A DNA stretch of 57,563 bases from Pseudoalteromonas sp. P1-9 (GCF_001399975.1 NZ_LKBD01000033.1:1-57563); one strand, 5' to 3'; positions 9,457 through 18,119 are shown, numbered from the stretch's first letter. Made by a program: numbers and translations. Notes: a model not told the origin generated them from the sequence alone.

Positions 9457-11229
9457 CTAGTAAGTACGTGCTTTAGGTGGGAAGGCTTCACGTGTTTTAG
9501 GTGAGAAGTTCACCTCACGCTTAGACATTTCTTCCGTCACTGGGCTATAAACTGAGTGACATAACCAGTTTTCATCGTCACGCTCAGGGAAATCGAAGCG
9601 CGAATGTGCACCACGGCTTTCTGTACGGAAATTCGCAGCAACAGCTGTTGAGAATGCAGTTTCCATTAAGTTATCAAGTTCTAAACACTCAATGCGTTGC
9701 GTGTTGAACTCAGATGACTTGTCGTCAAGACGTGCATGCTGTAAACGTTCACGAATTTCTTTAAGCTCTGTAAGACCTGTTGCCATAGAGTCACCTTCAC
9801 GGAATACCGAGAAGTTAAGCTGCATGCATTTTTGTAGGTCTTTTTTGATCTGTACTGGGTCTTCACCTTGGCCTGGTTTAGAAGTTTCCCAACGATTGAA
9901 ACGAGCCATCGCTGCTTCTAGATCAGATTCTGATGCTTCTTTCGAAATTTCTGCATCTTTCAGGTAAGTACCTAAGAAGTTACCCGCAGCACGACCGAAT
10001 ACAACAAGGTCAAGTAGTGAATTACCACCTAAGCGGTTTGCACCGTGTACAGATACACATGCAATTTCACCTACTGCGAATAAACCTTCTACTAATTTCT
10101 CGTTGCCTGCGCCATCTACGTTAATAACTTGACCATTAACGTTAGTTGGTACACCACCCATCATGTAGTGACATGTTGGGATTACCGGGATTGGTTCTTT
10201 TGCCGGATCTACGTGTGCGAATGTCTTAGAAAGATCACAAACACCTGGAAGACGTAGGTTTAGCATCTCAGCACCTAAGTGGTCTAACTTAAGTTTGATA
10301 TGCGTACCCCAAGGGCCTTCACAACCGCGGCCTTCACGGATTTCTGTCATCATTGCACGAGCAACAACGTCACGACCCGCTAAGTCTTTTGCGTTTGGTG
10401 CGTAACGTTCCATGAAGCGTTCGCCGTCTTTATTTAGAAGGTAACCACCTTCACCACGACAACCTTCAGTAACTAGTGTACCTGCACCTGCAATACCCGT
10501 TGGGTGGAACTGCCACATTTCCATGTCTTGCATTGAAATGCCAGCACGTGTTGCCATACCAACACCGTCACCCGTGTTAATGTGCGCGTTTGTTGTTGAT
10601 GCGAAGATACGACCTGCACCACCAGTTGCTAAAACAACCGCTTTAGATTTGAAGTAAACTACTTCGCCGCTTTCGATATCGATAGCAGTACAACCAACAA
10701 CGTCACCCTTGTCGTTTTTAACAAGGTCTAATGCGTACCATTCAGAAAACACATTTGTTTTATTTTTAACGTTTTGTTGGTATAGGCAGTGAAGAAGCGC
10801 GTGACCAGTACGGTCAGCTGCTGCTGCAGTACGTGCAGCTTGTTCACCACCAAAGTTTTTCGATTGACCACCGAAAGGACGTTGGTAAACACGGCCATTT
10901 TCAAAACGTGAAAACGGTAGACCCATGTTTTCTAATTCTGTAATTGCTTCAGGACCTGTTTTGGTCATGTATTCAATCGCGTCTTGGTCACCGATGTAAT
11001 CAGAACCTTTTACCGTATCGTACATGTGCCATTCCCAGTTATCTTCGTGGGAATTACCTAAAGCAACTGTGATACCACCTTGTGCAGACACCGTATGAGA
11101 ACGGGTTGGGAATACTTTAGAAATAAGTGCACAAGTTTTACCTGATTCACTGATAGCCAATGCAGCACGCATACCCGCACCACCGGCACCAATTACTACA
11201 GCGTCAAATTCTCTTGTTGAAATAGCCAC
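9457..11229 (-). CDS. sdhA: Succinate dehydrogenase flavoprotein
   Basis: Oxidises succinate to fumarate, with FAD bound covalently. It is 590 aa. The dinucleotide-binding motif [10 protein letters not shown] is at residues 14-23. The FAD-linked histidine is His45 in [10 protein letters not shown]. The catalytic-site segment with [16 protein letters not shown] and the C-terminal [22 protein letters not shown] are present. The start is a GTG (11227-11229), directly after the sdhD stop, with GGAG 6 bases upstream. The encoded N-terminus ([13 protein letters not shown]) matches the family, so the rare start is credible. Translational coupling to sdhD is likely. Confidence 0.97.
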   Translation of the reverse strand: MAISTREFDAVVIGAGGAGMRAALAISESGKTCALISKVFPTRSHTVSAQGGITVALGNSHEDNWEWHMYDTVKGSDYIGDQDAIEYMTKTGPEAITELENMGLPFSRFENGRVYQRPFGGQSKNFGGEQAARTAAAADRTGHALLHCLYQQNVKNKTNVFSEWYALDLVKNDKGDVVGCTAIDIESGEVVYFKSKAVVLATGGAGRIFASTTNAHINTGDGVGMATRAGISMQDMEMWQFHPTGIAGAGTLVTEGCRGEGGYLLNKDGERFMERYAPNAKDLAGRDVVARAMMTEIREGRGCEGPWGTHIKLKLDHLGAEMLNLRLPGVCDLSKTFAHVDPAKEPIPVIPTCHYMMGGVPTNVNGQVINVDGAGNEKLVEGLFAVGEIACVSVHGANRLGGNSLLDLVVFGRAAGNFLGTYLKDAEISKEASESDLEAAMARFNRWETSKPGQGEDPVQIKKDLQKCMQLNFSVFREGDSMATGLTELKEIRERLQHARLDDKSSEFNTQRIECLELDNLMETAFSTAVAANFRTESRGAHSRFDFPERDDENWLCHSVYSPVTEEMSKREVNFSPKTREAFPPKARTY

Positions 11230-11577
11230 TTACACACTCCAAAGAACAAAGAAACCAACAGCTACATATGCAAAAGCCATCAGGTTTAGGAAAAAGCCTA
11301 GGATTGCGCGCAATTTAGCGTTCTTAACATAGTCAGTTAGAACTTGCCACAAACCAATACGGGTATGAACCATCATGCAAACTAGCGCAGCTAAGGTATA
11401 CACTTTTACTGCTAAGTTAGAAAATAATCCCTGCCACGCTTCAAACGTTACAGTTGGAGTAGTAAGAAAATACCCTAAGATAAACAGAGCATATGACGCT
11501 AATACAAGTGCTGTTGCACGTAATGATACAAAATCTTGTACACCGTCGCGTTTTAGAGATGCTTGATTAACTACCAT
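11230..11577 (-). CDS. sdhD: Succinate dehydrogenase membrane anchor
   Basis: Cytochrome b556 hydrophobic subunit, which binds heme b and quinone with SdhC. I take the start at 11577 (115 aa, same as E. coli; MVVNQASLKRDGVQDF...), because AGGAG sits 7 bases upstream of this ATG and E. coli SdhD begins at the same point. Longer in-frame starts to 11613 have poorer spacing. Three hydrophobic segments are visible, with the HTRIGLWQVLTDYVK stretch (heme/quinone region) between the second and third. The ATG overlaps the sdhC stop (ATGGTAG). Confidence 0.94.
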   Translation of the reverse strand: MVVNQASLKRDGVQDFVSLRATALVLASYALFILGYFLTTPTVTFEAWQGLFSNLAVKVYTLAALVCMMVHTRIGLWQVLTDYVKNAKLRAILGFFLNLMAFAYVAVGFFVLWSV

Positions 11578-11945
11578 ATCCATACTCCTGCTAACACGGC
11601 TAATACAACCCATAGTGCCATTACAAACTTAGCACTTGCGTTACCTGAACCTAATTCTTCGAAACGACCTGTATCCATTAGAAGGTGACGTACACCTGCA
11701 ATTAAGTGATACAGAAGCGCGATTACCGCACCCCATGCAATGAATTTGGCAATGAACCCGGTAAACAGGCTCTTGACGAATTCAAAACCTTGAGGAGAAG
11801 AAAGTGATTCAGACCATGCCCAAATTACAAAAGATAAAGCGAAGAACAACGCCACACCTGAGATACGGTGCAGAATTGAAGCTTTAGCAGTTGCTGGCAT
11901 CGAGATAGTAGATAAATCTAGATTTACAGGTCTTTGCTTTTTCAC
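11571..11945 (-). CDS. sdhC: Succinate dehydrogenase cytochrome b556 subunit
   Basis: Membrane subunit of complex II. I place the start at the GTG 11943-11945 (124 aa). From there the protein reads KKQRPVNLDLSTI...ASILHRISGV, matching the E. coli N-terminus (129 aa), with the heme-ligand and quinone-site region HRISG and the later HLIAGVRHLLMD. Three membrane segments are visible. The frame stays open upstream to 12095 and would add 50 residues with a hydrophobic stretch, but that extension is not in the family and its start lacks a proper ribosome site. The site before the GTG is also weak, and a GACTC-CTTA-GAGTC hairpin lies just upstream, so the start is less sure than the identity. Confidence 0.9.
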   Translation of the reverse strand: MKKQRPVNLDLSTISMPATAKASILHRISGVALFFALSFVIWAWSESLSSPQGFEFVKSLFTGFIAKFIAWGAVIALLYHLIAGVRHLLMDTGRFEELGSGNASAKFVMALWVVLAVLAGVWIW

Positions 11946-12085
11946 TGTTACTTGCCCATTGACTCTAAGGAGTCCAACTATTGTTGTTATAACCCACCAA
12001 AATATTGATGGAACCATCAAAGCGAAATTTGCCACACTGCGATGACGAGTCGCGGTATGAAAAAACAGCATTCGCTCCAGACGAA

Positions 12086-12109
12086 AGGCATTCACCTTTT
12101 AGAATGCCT
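12086..12109. repeat. Inverted repeat at sdh start point
   Basis: AGGCATTC and GAATGCCT, a perfect 8-bp inverted repeat with an 8-base loop. It begins 6 bases downstream of the sdh -10 box, so it covers roughly +1 to +24. It could be an operator or a 5'-end hairpin on the mRNA. Confidence 0.6.
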
Positions 12110-12114
12110 ACCAC

Positions 12115-12143
12115 AGTATATAAGACCATATGGCCTATTACAA
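12115..12143 (-). promoter_or_regulatory. sdhCDAB promoter
   Basis: Minus strand: TTGTAA (12138-12143), 17 bases, TATACT (12115-12120). Both boxes and the spacing are near sigma-70 consensus. It is the only strong candidate upstream of sdhC. Confidence 0.75.
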
Positions 12144-12213
12144 TTCTTGTTTAATAAGAGGTGCTTGCGAAGTAGCCATTGGTATAATATTTATCCGTTT
12201 GAAGAATAGTTAT

Positions 12214-12225
12214 CATCAATTGATG
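12214..12225. promoter_or_regulatory. Palindrome upstream of gltA
   Basis: CATCAATTGATG, a perfect 12-bp palindrome ending 8 bases before the gltA -35 candidate and about 70 bases upstream of the sdh -35. It is a possible operator for an unidentified regulator. Confidence 0.35.
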
Positions 12226-12233
12226 CATTTAAA

Positions 12234-12264
12234 TTGACTTTCTTCCCTATTTATAAGTTAGAAT
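12234..12264 (+). promoter_or_regulatory. Candidate gltA promoter
   Basis: TTGACT (12234-12239) and TAGAAT (12259-12264) with a 19-base spacer, slightly long. The boxes are good, the spacing is not. The gltA leader would be about 65 nt. Confidence 0.45.
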
Positions 12265-12334
12265 AGATAGAATTTGCTTAACATCCGTATCAAAAATAAC
12301 AAACTGGTTTGTTATATTTAAAGGAGATAATTAG

Positions 12335-13621
12335 ATGGCAGACAAAAAAGCCACGGTCCATATTGATGGGCTAGATCCTATCGAACTTCCTATTTACTCT
12401 GGCACAGCTGGTCAGGACGTTATCGACGTTCGCACCCTAGGCAGCCATGGTTACTTCACGTTCGACCCGGGTTTCATGTCTACTGGTTCATGTGAATCAG
12501 CTATCACGTACATTGATGGTGCTAAAGGTGTTTTACTACACCGCGGCTACGCAATCGACGATTTAGCTGAACAATCAAACTATATCGAACTATGTTACTT
12601 ACTATTAAATGGTGAGTTACCAAATGCCGAGCAGTTAGCTGGTTTTGAAAACGAAATCACAACTAACACTATGCTTCACGAAAAAATTGGTGCTTTCTTC
12701 CAAGGTTTCCGTGTAGATTCACACCCAATGGCAATGCTATGTGGTGTTGTTGGTGCGCTTTCTTCTTTCTACCACAAAGATTTAGACATCACAGATCCAG
12801 CACAACGTCACCGTAGCGCTGTTCGTCTAATTGCTAAGTTACCAACAATTGCGGCGATGTGTTACAAGTACAACATCGGTCAACCGTTCGTATACCCACG
12901 CAACGATTTAAGCTATGCAGAAAACTTCTTACACATGATGTTCTCTGTACCTGCGGAAAAATATGAAGTAAGCCCAGTTCTTGCAAAAGCAATGGACCGC
13001 ATCTTCATGCTTCACGCAGATCACGAACAAAACGCGTCAACATCCACTGTACGTTTAGCTGGTTCATCTGGTGCTAACCCGTATGCATGTATCTCAGCTG
13101 GTATTGCATCACTTTGGGGCCCTGCGCACGGTGGTGCTAACGAAGCATGTCTAACAATGTTAGAAGAAATCGGTTCAGTAGACCGTATCGATGAGTACGT
13201 TGCAAAAGCGAAAGATAAGAACGACCCATTCCGTTTGATGGGCTTCGGTCACCGTGTTTACAAGAACTTCGACCCTCGTGCAACAGTAATGCGTGAGACG
13301 TGTCACGAAGTACTTAAAGAATTAAACATTGAAGATCCACTACTAGACGTAGCAATGCGTTTAGAGCAAATCGCACTAGAAGACCCATACTTCATCGAGA
13401 AGAAACTTTACCCTAACGTAGATTTCTACTCAGGTATCATTCTTAAAGCGATTGGTATTCCAACAAGCATGTTCACTGTAATTTTTGCAATGTCACGTAC
13501 CGTTGGTTGGATCTCACACTGGGATGAGATGCTATCTCAACCTGGTCAGAAGATCGGTCGTCCTCGTCAGTTATACACTGGTGAAACAAAGCGTGATTAT
13601 AAAGACGTAACGTCTCGTTAA
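12335..13621 (+). CDS. gltA: Citrate synthase
   Basis: Condenses oxaloacetate and acetyl-CoA, the entry step of the TCA cycle. It is 428 aa, the size of the hexameric, NADH-sensitive type II enzyme of Gram-negative bacteria (E. coli 427). The catalytic segments are visible: [30 protein letters not shown] (His and the following region) and the Asp-containing [11 protein letters not shown]. The start ATG at 12335 is preceded by AAAGGAG at good spacing. It is divergent from the sdh-suc block, the classic E. coli arrangement, and is closed by its own terminator. Confidence 0.97.
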   Translation: MADKKATVHIDGLDPIELPIYSGTAGQDVIDVRTLGSHGYFTFDPGFMSTGSCESAITYIDGAKGVLLHRGYAIDDLAEQSNYIELCYLLLNGELPNAEQLAGFENEITTNTMLHEKIGAFFQGFRVDSHPMAMLCGVVGALSSFYHKDLDITDPAQRHRSAVRLIAKLPTIAAMCYKYNIGQPFVYPRNDLSYAENFLHMMFSVPAEKYEVSPVLAKAMDRIFMLHADHEQNASTSTVRLAGSSGANPYACISAGIASLWGPAHGGANEACLTMLEEIGSVDRIDEYVAKAKDKNDPFRLMGFGHRVYKNFDPRATVMRETCHEVLKELNIEDPLLDVAMRLEQIALEDPYFIEKKLYPNVDFYSGIILKAIGIPTSMFTVIFAMSRTVGWISHWDEMLSQPGQKIGRPRQLYTGETKRDYKDVTSR

Positions 13622-13635
13622 TCCTCTTTGAGTTT

Positions 13636-13662
13636 AAAAAAGCCGCTATTTGCGGCTTTTTT
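13636..13662 (+). terminator. gltA terminator
   Basis: AAAAAAGCCGC / GCGGCTTTTTT with loop TATTT. It begins 15 bases after the gltA stop. Confidence 0.92.
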
Positions 13663-13684
13663 AATGTCTAAATCCCGTCAATAA

Positions 13685-13713
13685 TTGCGAAAATTAGTGT
13701 ATTTCATTAAAAT
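13685..13713 (+). promoter_or_regulatory. csdA promoter
   Basis: TTGCGA (13685-13690), 17 bases, TAAAAT (13708-13713). The predicted transcript starts about 20 bases before the csdA ATG, leaving room for its AGGTGG ribosome site. Confidence 0.6.
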
Positions 13714-13739
13714 CGCCGCTCGCATTCTCAGGTGGCACT

Positions 13740-14942
13740 ATGTTAGATAATCAAAAAGTTCGTTCTCATTTTCCATTTTTTAAACACACTGAGTCTGTTT
13801 ATTTAGATAATGGTGCAACCACGCAAAAACCTCAAAGTGTGATTGATGCAATTACCGAGTTTTATACTTGCCATAATGCCAATGTGCATCGAGGTGTCAG
13901 TGAATTTGCATCAAACACCACTGCCTTGTACGAACAAACGCGCACAAAATTAGCACACTATTGCCAGGTAACAGCGGAACAAATTGTTTGGACAAAAGGC
14001 GCTACCGAAGCGATAAATCTGGTTGCCAGTTCAATTGATGCACATGTCGAAAAAGATGATGTCATTATTATCTCAGCGCTTGAACACCATGCCAATATTG
14101 TGCCTTGGCAAACGCTGTGTAAACGCACAGGTGCAACGCTTCACATTCTGCCTGTCGATGCAAATGGTGTACTAAATTTAGATGTTAGTTTAACCATGAT
14201 TAATACGCTAAAACCGAAACTGATGGCGATTAGTCACGCATCAAATACTTTAGGTAATATTTTACCAATACAAACCTTACTTGACGCCGCACATGCAATC
14301 AACGCTATCACTTTGGTTGATGGTGCACAAGCGATGCAACATTTAAAGCCAAATATCAGTGAACTTAATTGTGATTTTTATGTGCTTTCTGCACACAAAA
14401 TGTTTGGGCCGACTGGCGTTGGCGCATTAATAGCTAAACCACACAGCCTATCTTTACTGTCAACTTACCAAACAGGCGGCGAAATGATAGAACGCGTTAG
14501 TTTTAATGAAACAAGCTTTCGCCACGGTAACGCCCGTTTCGAAGCAGGTACGCCCAATATAGCCGGTGTGATTGGTTTTTCTGCTGCACTTGATTTTATG
14601 GACTCAAGCGATATGGCAACGCAACTAGCTGTTGAAAAGGCGCTCTATCATTACACGCTAAACGCACTTAAACAGATTGATGGCATAAAAATTTACGGCG
14701 ATTTAATCAATAATATCGGCACAATTAGTTTTAACTACAAAGATGAGCATAACCTTGACGTTGCAACCCTACTCGACCAAGCAGGCATTATTGTACGTTC
14801 AGGTAACCACTGCACTCAGCCATTGATAAATTTACTCGGTGTTGCGGGTACCATTCGTGTCAGTTTAAGTTGCTATAACAACATTAATGATATAGACCGC
14901 TTTATTGTTGCATTAAAACAAGCTATCGAATTACTAGATTAA
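13740..14942 (+). CDS. csdA: Cysteine desulfurase, CsdA/SufS class
   Basis: PLP enzyme that takes sulfur from cysteine and passes it as persulfide to a SufE-type acceptor. It is 400 aa, as E. coli CsdA. The N-terminus YLDNGATTQKP is typical of class II desulfurases. The PLP lysine is in LSAHKMFGPTGVG and the persulfide cysteine in RSGNHCTQPL. The next gene, 2 bp on, is a SufE/CsdE protein, and tcdA faces them, so this is the CSD rather than the SUF Fe-S assembly pair (no sufBCD nearby). The ribosome site AGGTGG precedes the ATG. The likely role is sulfur supply, including for TcdA. Confidence 0.92.
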   Translation: MLDNQKVRSHFPFFKHTESVYLDNGATTQKPQSVIDAITEFYTCHNANVHRGVSEFASNTTALYEQTRTKLAHYCQVTAEQIVWTKGATEAINLVASSIDAHVEKDDVIIISALEHHANIVPWQTLCKRTGATLHILPVDANGVLNLDVSLTMINTLKPKLMAISHASNTLGNILPIQTLLDAAHAINAITLVDGAQAMQHLKPNISELNCDFYVLSAHKMFGPTGVGALIAKPHSLSLLSTYQTGGEMIERVSFNETSFRHGNARFEAGTPNIAGVIGFSAALDFMDSSDMATQLAVEKALYHYTLNALKQIDGIKIYGDLINNIGTISFNYKDEHNLDVATLLDQAGIIVRSGNHCTQPLINLLGVAGTIRVSLSCYNNINDIDRFIVALKQAIELLD

Positions 14943-14944
14943 CC

Positions 14945-15361
14945 ATGACAGAACAATATCAAATATTAAAACAACACTTTATCGCCAAACAAGCATGGCA
15001 AGATAAGTACCGTGAAATTATGTTGCTTGGTAAACAGTTACCAAAATTACCAGCTGAACTCAAAGTTGACCATGCAAAAGTGAATGGCTGCGAAAGCAAT
15101 GTTTGGCTTTATGTCGACTTTGACGAAAGCGAAAAGCATATCGTTGTGACTGCAGACTCTGATACACGCATCGTGAAAGGACTTATCTATATTATTTCTA
15201 CACTGGTTAACGGCTTAACAGTAGATGAAATTAAGCGCATAAATATTCAGACTGAGTTCAATGAATTGGGACTTTTACAGCACTTGAGCCCAAGTCGCGG
15301 TAACGGTATTTTAGCGATTGCAGATGCAATTACACAGTTTGCAATACAAAGTGATGATTAA
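14945..15361 (+). CDS. csdE: Sulfur acceptor protein CsdE
   Basis: SufE-family protein of 138 aa that accepts persulfide sulfur from CsdA. The acceptor cysteine is in VNGCESNVWLYVDF near residue 49. The conserved ending LSPSRGNGILAIADAI is present. It starts 2 bases after the csdA stop, so it is co-transcribed and coupled to it. Physical linkage to csdA and tcdA favours CsdE over SufE, though sequence alone cannot fully separate the two. Confidence 0.9.
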   Translation: MTEQYQILKQHFIAKQAWQDKYREIMLLGKQLPKLPAELKVDHAKVNGCESNVWLYVDFDESEKHIVVTADSDTRIVKGLIYIISTLVNGLTVDEIKRINIQTEFNELGLLQHLSPSRGNGILAIADAITQFAIQSDD

Positions 15362-15688
15362 AACACTCGCAAAGATTATATTGTATGCAGTTTTTATAAC
15401 GAAGTTTTATAGGTAACAATCAAAGCAACTAACTTTGATTGTTATACCAATCCGCATAAGTAATTAGCCAATTCAGAGCTATCCAAAGGTGGGAGGGTAA
15501 GCAAAATTTGTGAAGGTCTAGTTGGTCTAAATCGAGAAAATTTGGCGCAATCATCGCGCCTTTGGAGCGCTCCTAACAGGCGAGTTTAAAAGCGTTTCAT
15601 ACTGCGTTATTGACTTTAACAAGGGAAACACCATTCTCTGCAGTCAATGCCTTGCCTGAAACGCTTTTAATTCTCGCTGAATGACCAA
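15362..15688. other. csdE/tcdA gap filled by a repeat element
   Basis: 327 bp between the convergent genes. About 55 bases after csdE comes a long inverted repeat (15414-15444). The rest is almost wholly the MITE-like element at 15442-15710. No ORF with coding character is seen. Confidence 0.7.
15414..15444 (+). terminator. Hairpin downstream of csdE
   Basis: TAACAATCAAAG / CTTTGATTGTTA, a perfect 12-bp stem with a 7-base loop. It has no T run, because the MITE-like element begins exactly at its right edge. It is a probable original csdE terminator stem, interrupted by the insertion. Confidence 0.5.
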
Positions 15689-15710
15689 TTATTTATGCGG
15701 ATTGGTATTA
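15442..15710. mobile_element. MITE-like element with terminal inverted repeats
   Basis: About 269 bp with no coding capacity, bounded by inverted repeats. The left end ATACCAATCCGCATAA (15444-15459) is matched exactly on the opposite strand at 15693-15708, and similarity continues for about 32 bases. TTA or TA flanks both ends, consistent with a small target duplication. Nested inside are further inverted repeats: AAAAGCGTTTCA (15588-15599) with TGAAACGCTTTT (15657-15668), and ATTGACT (15609-15615) with AGTCAAT (15642-15648). From memory, such ends are common in Pseudoalteromonas-type genomes. No second copy lies in this window. The right end runs into tcdA. Confidence 0.75.
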
Positions 15711-16492
15711 CGCTCACATTTTTCTAAGTATTTTTTCACACTTTTTGCCGCTGCAAAAAACGCAAAACTGCCTGTCACCATGGTTAACGAGCCGAAGCCT
15801 GTTTGACAGTCCATATTCATATTGCCATCAGCACCGGCTTTCGCATGGCATACACTGCCGTCACTTGATGGGTAAACCAATTGCTCTTCTGAATAAATAC
15901 AATCCACGCCAAATTTACGTTTTGGATTGCTTGAAAAGTTGTACTGCTTACGTAATAAATAGCGTACTTTCGCAAGCAACGGGTCTTGCTTGGTTTTAGC
16001 CACATCCCCGATTCTGATTTGGCTTGGATCGATTTGTCCGCCTGCGCCGCCTATTGTGATAATCGGTAATTTGTTGCGCTTACAATGAGCGATCAGTGCC
16101 GCTTTAACTTTTACTTGATCTATGCAATCAATAACATAGTCGAATTGTTGAATATGTTCTCTGATATTCTCAAGTGTTAAAAAGTCATCGATAACAGACA
16201 CGTTGCAATCAGGATTTATCTCGTTAATTCGACTTGCCATGGCATCAACTTTCGCCTCGCCAATGGTCGATGTCAACGCGTGGATTTGACGGTTAACGTT
16301 AGTAACGCAAATATCATCTAAATCTATTAAAGTAATGTTACCAAGGCCGGTACGTGCTAAACTTTCAGCGACCCAACTACCTACACCGCCAATGCCAACA
16401 ACACAAAAATGGGCATTATCTAGCAGTTTTTGCTGTTCAATTCCGTAAAGGCGTGCGATGCCACCAAAACGATTTTGATAAGACTCTGTCAT
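15689..16492 (-). CDS. tcdA: tRNA t6A dehydratase TcdA (CsdL)
   Basis: E1-like ATP-dependent enzyme that cyclises t6A37 to ct6A in tRNA. I take the start at 16492 (MTESYQNRFGGIARLYG), giving 267 aa against 268 in E. coli. The frame is open further upstream, but that part overlaps the pseudouridine synthase gene and has no family match. The nucleotide-binding motif GIGGVGSWVAESLART and the LIDLDDICVTNVNRQIHAL segment are intact, as is the GVDCIYSEEQLVYP region. The last residues, NTNPHK, and the stop codon come from the terminal repeat of the adjacent MITE-like element. The lost native tail is short and probably dispensable. It lies 13 bases after the upstream pseudouridine synthase gene. Confidence 0.93.
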   Translation of the reverse strand: MTESYQNRFGGIARLYGIEQQKLLDNAHFCVVGIGGVGSWVAESLARTGLGNITLIDLDDICVTNVNRQIHALTSTIGEAKVDAMASRINEINPDCNVSVIDDFLTLENIREHIQQFDYVIDCIDQVKVKAALIAHCKRNKLPIITIGGAGGQIDPSQIRIGDVAKTKQDPLLAKVRYLLRKQYNFSSNPKRKFGVDCIYSEEQLVYPSSDGSVCHAKAGADGNMNMDCQTGFGSLTMVTGSFAFFAAAKSVKKYLEKCERNTNPHK

Positions 16493-16505
16493 GTAATTTT
16501 TAACC

Positions 16506-17174
16506 TTAATTAAACTCGTGCCAAGGCGTGTGCCATTGTTCGATAAGCTTTTTTGTTTCACCGTGCTCAAATAAACCATCGCATGGCTTAACACTAAATT
16601 GATATGGTCTATCACCAAACGTGAATTTAATCGCATATGCATGTAAATGACCACGTTCGCTGTGCTCACCGCCATAGCGTTCATCACCTAAAATAGGCAC
16701 CGATAGACTCTTAAGCACAACACGCAGTTGATGCGTTTTACCTGTAATTGGTTGCAGCAAATAAAGACGTAAACTGGGTTCAATTAACTGGGATTGGAAC
16801 CGCGTTACAGAGGGGTTTTCCATTGTTTTTTGTAGTTTATAACACCCACGACGCGCCTTAACCAAGTCCCCTTTTACCCAACCCTGCTTTTTTGTTGGTT
16901 TTCCTTGAGCAACTGCTAAGTAGTATTTTTCAAGTGCATTTTTGTGCTTTTGACTAAACAAGTCACCAAATTCCGCAGCAGCTTGTTTGGTTCTCGCAAC
17001 AATAACTAAGCCCGATGTCATTTTATCTAAGCGATGTACTGGATAAAGCTTTTCATTGACCTGCTTTTCAAGCAGTACAAAAAAGCCCTCGCCGCCTTCG
17101 CTATGGAAGCTTACATCATGGGGTTTATTCACCACATAAAATTCATCGCATGCGAATACTATTGGATAACTCAT
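16506..17174 (-). CDS. RluA-family pseudouridine synthase
   Basis: RNA pseudouridine synthase of 222 aa. The family signature HRLDKMTSGL is near residue 47-56, with the catalytic Asp in HRLD. LKSLSVPILGDERYGG later in the chain is also typical. It is a short member without an S4 domain, so the target (rRNA or tRNA) cannot be told from sequence. I chose the ATG at 17174 over an in-frame TTG one codon earlier. The start is 4 bases from the kdsB stop, so it belongs to the comEC-to-tcdA operon and may be coupled to kdsB. Confidence 0.85.
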   Translation of the reverse strand: MSYPIVFACDEFYVVNKPHDVSFHSEGGEGFFVLLEKQVNEKLYPVHRLDKMTSGLVIVARTKQAAAEFGDLFSQKHKNALEKYYLAVAQGKPTKKQGWVKGDLVKARRGCYKLQKTMENPSVTRFQSQLIEPSLRLYLLQPITGKTHQLRVVLKSLSVPILGDERYGGEHSERGHLHAYAIKFTFGDRPYQFSVKPCDGLFEHGETKKLIEQWHTPWHEFN

Positions 17175-17178
17175 CAAC

Positions 17179-17934
17179 TTACTTGCTTAAAAAAGCATTC
17201 ACCTTAGCGAGATCTTCAGGCGTATCAACACCTGGCTGCGGCGCTTCGATTGCGGTTTGTACTTTTATCTTTTTACCATGATATAAAACACGTAGCTGCT
17301 CTAACGATTCGATTTGCTCAAGCGGTGATACGTCTAGAGTAATATATTCTTTAATAAAACCCGCACGATACGCATAAATACCAATATGGCGTTGATAGAA
17401 ATCGCCAATTTCAGATATTTCATCTTTGCCTAAAAAGCGGTTTCGATCGTAAGGAATCGTTGCACGCGAAAAATACAACGCATTATTGTGATTATCAGCG
17501 ACAACTTTTACCGCATTTGGGTTAAGCGCTTCTTCAATATCGTCGATTACCACACTTAACGTTGCCATTGGCGCAGAATCGGATGCTAATAAGTTTGCCA
17601 CTTGCGCGATGTTTTGCGGTGGGATTAACGGTTCATCGCCTTGTACATTTACCACGATTGTGTCATCTGATAAATTTAGTTTTGTCACCACTTCAGCAAG
17701 GCGTTCTGTGCCCGACTCATGATCTTCACGAGTCATTAAAACTTCACCATTAAAGCGATTAACTGCCGCTTCTATCTCTATATGATCCGTTGCGACAATT
17801 ACCCGTTTCGCACCTGATGCCAGTGCTTTTTCATATACGTGCTGCACCATTGGCTTGCCTTGTATATCAGCCAGGGGTTTAGCCGGTAAACGACTCGACG
17901 CATAGCGCGCTGGAATAATGACTACGAATTCCAC
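17179..17934 (-). CDS. kdsB: CMP-Kdo synthetase
   Basis: 3-deoxy-manno-octulosonate cytidylyltransferase. It activates Kdo for attachment to lipid A. It is 251 aa (E. coli 248). The N-terminal nucleotide-binding loop is [30 protein letters not shown] and the C-terminal [16 protein letters not shown] are family hallmarks. It overlaps ycaR by 13 bases, the same order as E. coli ycaR-kdsB. Confidence 0.97.
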   Translation of the reverse strand: MEFVVIIPARYASSRLPAKPLADIQGKPMVQHVYEKALASGAKRVIVATDHIEIEAAVNRFNGEVLMTREDHESGTERLAEVVTKLNLSDDTIVVNVQGDEPLIPPQNIAQVANLLASDSAPMATLSVVIDDIEEALNPNAVKVVADNHNNALYFSRATIPYDRNRFLGKDEISEIGDFYQRHIGIYAYRAGFIKEYITLDVSPLEQIESLEQLRVLYHGKKIKVQTAIEAPQPGVDTPEDLAKVNAFLSK

Positions 17935-18119
17935 TTTTCAACCTCTTCAAGTGATAATTCGCGAGCCTCTTCTTCAAGCAATACCGGAATATCATCTCTT
18001 ACTGGGTAAGCCAACTTTGCTTGGGTGCTAATAAGCTCTAAATTCTCGCGGTCAAATTTAAGATGACCTTTTGTTACAGGGCAAGCAATGATTTCGAGTA
18101 GTTTTGTGTCAAACGCCAT
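17922..18119 (-). CDS. ycaR: Trm112/YcaR-family small protein
   Basis: 65 aa (E. coli YcaR 60), starting [21 protein letters not shown] place the start at 18119 on family alignment. A longer in-frame version to 18140 would sit further inside lpxK. YcaR belongs to the Trm112 (DUF343) group. Here the usual second cysteine of the CPxC pair is a threonine (CPVTKG), so no zinc site of the archaeal/eukaryotic type is expected. Its function is unknown. Its place between lpxK and kdsB is widely conserved. It overlaps both neighbours. Confidence 0.88.
   Translation of the reverse strand: MAFDTKLLEIIACPVTKGHLKFDRENLELISTQAKLAYPVRDDIPVLLEEEARELSLEEVEKWNS

Larger units (their letters stand above)
11946..12334. 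other. Divergent sdh/gltA control region
   Basis: 389 bp between the divergent sdhC and gltA starts. It holds a near-consensus minus-strand promoter (12115-12143) with an inverted repeat at its start point, a 12-bp palindrome (12214-12225) and a plus-strand promoter candidate for gltA (12234-12264). The predicted sdh leader is about 160 nt. Long sdh leaders are known in E. coli as small-RNA targets. Whether that applies here is unknown. Confidence 0.6.

Noticed and set aside
16493..16687. 65-codon N-terminal extension of tcdA
   Set aside because: It overlaps the pseudouridine synthase gene in another frame. The E. coli TcdA N-terminus aligns to the ATG at 16,492.
18028..18119. YcaR as a zinc-binding Trm112 methyltransferase activator
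   Set aside because: The second cysteine of the usual pair is missing (CPVTKG), and no further cysteines are present, so zinc binding is not supported.
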